The notes beneath the pieces are model-generated. The model was not told the origin of the DNA, ran no database searches, and was given only the letters and a program-made list of their open reading frames with translations. The position numbers were made by a program, and so were the translations under genes. From the NCBI GenBank assembly GCA_943329665.2, contig CALQEU020000013.1, positions 1-64,000 of the forward strand: 64,000 bases of DNA, read 5' to 3'. Numbering within the stretch: position 1 is the first letter of the stretch; each line of letters starts with the position of its first letter. This document shows positions 61,715-64,000 of this stretch, piece after piece. Origin of the DNA: JAJTFW01 sp903922455 (GTDB taxonomy: Bacteria > Bacteroidota > Bacteroidia > AKYH767-A > OLB10).

Positions 61715-62503
61715 CTAAAAGTAAAAATTTAGGTTTAAACTCCCGCCAGCATTATCGTTATCAAACATAAATGTACTCGACTTCCCTCCGTCTTGTGATT
61801 CGGATGCAGCACTACTCCCATTCCAGCTTTCTGTTTCCACTTTACTTCGACTCCGTGTTTGAAGTTGTGGTCCCCAGCCGAATTCAGCGCTGAGACTTGA
61901 TTTAGCTGCGAAAAAATATTCGACTCCAATAAACCCTTTAAAGTGAAATCCAAATGTATTTCCTGGTTTAATACTCTTCGTTCTGGTACTTTGATTTTCA
62001 CTACTCAAAGGATTACCATATGTTAAAGTAGTTTTTTCCGTGCCAATGCTAAAAAGAATTTCACCTCCATAAAATCCGCGAACACGTCCTTTTCCACGCC
62101 ACTTTTGCAAACCACCACCGAGTGTGATATTGCTTGTGTTGACTTTGGTTTCATTGGAAACGGTTTCATTCGGATTGGTGCTACCAATACGCGGAACCAA
62201 GGTATCTGTTTTTACAACGCCAAGACCTAAACGTATTTTAGATCGAAAAGCAACATTATCTTTTAACATGTAATTACTCGTGATCGTCATCGGATTTTCT
62301 ACCGTGAAATTAGAATTGGGAGCATCATTATCACTATGAATTAAATTCCCAACAAATTTTAAAAAGGGCACCGCATCAAAACCAATCGACATCTCCCCTT
62401 TTTCAGGAGTGATAATAAGTCCCTCTCTATTTTTGAAAGGTTCTTGAGCCGTTGCGATAATAGTGATGAAAATAAAACTTAAAATGAGGGTTAGCTTTTT
62501 CAT
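61715..62503 (-). CDS. Outer-membrane beta-barrel-like protein
   Basis: A 262-residue protein with signal peptide (1-19, ATAQ) and a body of alternating short strands ending in LNLNFYF, a C-terminal aromatic of the kind used by the BAM machine. Strands include MSIGFDAVPFLKFVGNL, ITLGGGLQKWRGKGRVRGFYG and FHFKGFIGVEYFFAAKSSLSAEFG. No closer family is recognised. It may be a small porin-like or adhesion barrel. It lies convergent with the thioredoxin-like gene. Confidence 0.8.
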   Translation of the reverse strand: MKKLTLILSFIFITIIATAQEPFKNREGLIITPEKGEMSIGFDAVPFLKFVGNLIHSDNDAPNSNFTVENPMTITSNYMLKDNVAFRSKIRLGLGVVKTDTLVPRIGSTNPNETVSNETKVNTSNITLGGGLQKWRGKGRVRGFYGGEILFSIGTEKTTLTYGNPLSSENQSTRTKSIKPGNTFGFHFKGFIGVEYFFAAKSSLSAEFGWGPQLQTRSRSKVETESWNGSSAASESQDGGKSSTFMFDNDNAGGSLNLNFYF

Positions 62504-62555
62504 GCAGAGTTGGGTTGTACTTAGGTTGTGATGAGATGAGTGAATAGTTGGTATT

Positions 62556-63539
62556 TTATTTACTTAAAATATTATTGATTCGCAATAATTCGAGGTCGAG
62601 TGGTTCTTGCTCACGGGAGGCTTCTGAAAAAGGGAGAAAATGTTTTTCGCCGTTGCGAATGCCAACCATCTTGCGTGAATCTGCAGAAAGCAATGCTTCT
62701 ACTGCCCAAACGCCGAGCTTAGCTCCTAGAATCCGATCGAAAGCACTAGGACTTCCTCCGCGCTGAACATGTCCCAATACGGTAACCTTCGTTTCATAAT
62801 GCGGTAAACGTTTTTTGAGTTCGTCGGCTACTTCTGCAGCACCACCATTTTTCTCACCTTCGGCAACCAGAATAATACTGCTAGTTTTATTGTTTCCTTT
62901 TCCTTCTTCGAGTTTGCTGACTAACACATCAAAGTCGGTGGGCTTTTCGGGAAGAAGAATTTCTTCAGCTCCGCCCGCCAGTCCCGACCAAAGTGCAATA
63001 CATCCCGAATCTCTGCCCATCACCTCAATCAGAAAACAACGATCGTGAGAAGCAGCGGTATCACGTATTTTATCAACCGCTTCAATTACCGTATTTACGG
63101 CGGTATCAAATCCAAGAGTATAATCAGTACCACTTAAATCATTGTCGATGGTTCCTGGAATACCCATGATTTTAATGTCTGGAAAACGGGTACAAAATGC
63201 TTCCGCTCCTTTGAAGGTTCCATCTCCACCAATAGCAACAATACCATCAATTTGATGACTCTTTAAATTTGCATACGCTTTGTCCATGCCGGCTTCCGTC
63301 ATAAACTCTTTACTGCGAGCCGTTTTAAGGATGGTTCCGCCGCGCTGAATGATATTACTCACCGATCGTGAAGTAAGAGGTTTAAATTCGTTATCAATCA
63401 TTCCTTGATACCCTCTTAAAATGCCATACACACGCAAATCATGCGACAAAGCGGTACGCACCACAGCGCGTACACAGGCATTCATTCCTGGAGCATCACC
63501 ACCCGATGTGAATAAAGCGAGGCGTTCTATTTTATTCAT
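62556..63539 (-). CDS. pfkA: ATP-dependent 6-phosphofructokinase
   Basis: PfkA commits fructose-6-phosphate to glycolysis. The 327-residue protein has GGDAPGMNA (13-21) and GGDGTF (104-109) for ATP, and PGTIDND (128-134) with the catalytic Asp. The Gly in GGDGTF is that of ATP-dependent forms and not the Asp of PPi-dependent ones. HVQRGGSPSAFDR is near the C-terminus. It ends 53 bases downstream of the barrel protein gene. Confidence 0.96.
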   Translation of the reverse strand: MNKIERLALFTSGGDAPGMNACVRAVVRTALSHDLRVYGILRGYQGMIDNEFKPLTSRSVSNIIQRGGTILKTARSKEFMTEAGMDKAYANLKSHQIDGIVAIGGDGTFKGAEAFCTRFPDIKIMGIPGTIDNDLSGTDYTLGFDTAVNTVIEAVDKIRDTAASHDRCFLIEVMGRDSGCIALWSGLAGGAEEILLPEKPTDFDVLVSKLEEGKGNNKTSSIILVAEGEKNGGAAEVADELKKRLPHYETKVTVLGHVQRGGSPSAFDRILGAKLGVWAVEALLSADSRKMVGIRNGEKHFLPFSEASREQEPLDLELLRINNILSK

Positions 63540-63700
63540 AAGAAAACAATGATCATTTTTGCGAAACTAATGCATTAATACCAAATACTAGTATATGGTA
63601 TAACGCTAAAGATCCTCGATTAGTATTAGCTTCGAGCATCCAATCTGAAGTAAATTATTATCTATCATCAAAATAGTAAAAATCATCATAACCATTATCA

Positions 63701-64000
63701 ATGAAAAATCCTTGGACCACTAAAAGCTCTGAATTGAAATATGAAAATCCGTGGATAAAAGTCACTGAATCACAGGTGCTCAATCCGGCAGGAAATCCTG
63801 GAATTTATGGCGTCGTACATTTTAAAAATACTGCTATCGCCATCATTCCACTTGATGAAAATAACAATACTTGGATCGTAGGTCAATACCGATATACATT
63901 AAATACTTACGAATGGGAAGTACCCGAGGGCGGTTGTCCTGAAGGCGAAGACCCTTTGGAAGCTGCAAAGCGCGAGCTAGAAGAAGAAGTAGGTTTGCAA
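63701..64000 (+). CDS. NUDIX hydrolase, cut by window end
   Basis: The first 100 residues of a NUDIX hydrolase, probably of the ADP-ribose pyrophosphatase group. It starts KNPWTTKSSELKYENPWI, then VYGVVHF-like IYGVVHFKNTAIAIIP and WIVGQYRYTLNTYEWEVPEGG. The NUDIX box is complete up to the window end: GGCPEGEDPLEAAKRELEEE then VG. The 3' end lies outside. It is divergent from pfkA. Confidence 0.9.
   Translation, partial: MKNPWTTKSSELKYENPWIKVTESQVLNPAGNPGIYGVVHFKNTAIAIIPLDENNNTWIVGQYRYTLNTYEWEVPEGGCPEGEDPLEAAKRELEEEVGLQ

Overview
The window looks like chromosomal DNA of an AT-rich member of the Bacteroidota. Reasons: promoter -7 boxes of the TAnnTTTG type, two proteins ending in type IX secretion (T9SS) sorting domains, a 6S-like RNA next to zapA, many 'AQ'-type signal peptides, and few Shine-Dalgarno sequences. 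I see no prophage, transposase, CRISPR array or plasmid gene. The genus cannot be told from this sequence.

Layout. 235-10310 (+): a very large exported protein of unknown function, plsY, a TPR/beta-propeller/SPOR envelope protein, clpS, an M48 lipoprotein protease and the nfeD-floA pair. 10483-11224: tRNA-Arg(ACG) followed by a structured tandem array whose long units begin with a copy of the tRNA 3' end. 11446-20852: small hypothetical genes, a MOSC protein with a disrupted start, a GIY-YIG protein, rplS, an LptF/LptG permease overlapping a glycosyltransferase gene, a START-like protein with a histone-H1-like tail, a SanA-like protein and lolD. 21024-28448: a VWA membrane protein, a repeat-filled spacer, a DoxX/TauE/CDF/UspA operon and an M23 peptidase. 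28651-31064: a coiled-coil gene, zapA, the 6S-like RNA and rny. 31281-40583: a polysaccharide locus (flippase, methyltransferase, four glycosyltransferase-type genes including the terminal initiating transferase, WecB epimerase, O-antigen ligase/polymerase, DegT aminotransferase). 40640-53298, mostly (-): a SirB1-like protein, a rearrangement scar, rnz, T9SS cargo, STAS, pyrB-pyrR, rpsA, ispH, cmk and a FemAB-like protein. 53596-64000: prolyl oligopeptidase plus a lipoprotein, DinB, YbaB, two POT peptide transporters, a thioredoxin-like protein, a barrel protein, pfkA and a NUDIX gene cut by the window end.

Most genes serve housekeeping and envelope functions: phospholipid and LPS transport, surface polysaccharide, protein quality control, pyrimidine and isoprenoid synthesis, peptide uptake and breakdown. 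The unusual content is mostly non-coding. The best candidate for something undescribed is the tRNA-Arg tail array (10541-11177), with a multi-hairpin fold repeated in tandem. Next come the duplicated C4/G4 hairpin block (23127-23593), several short palindrome and 'word repeat' families in spacers, and the scar at 41858-42117 with remnants of two genes. All functional calls come from reading motifs by eye; no database search was run.
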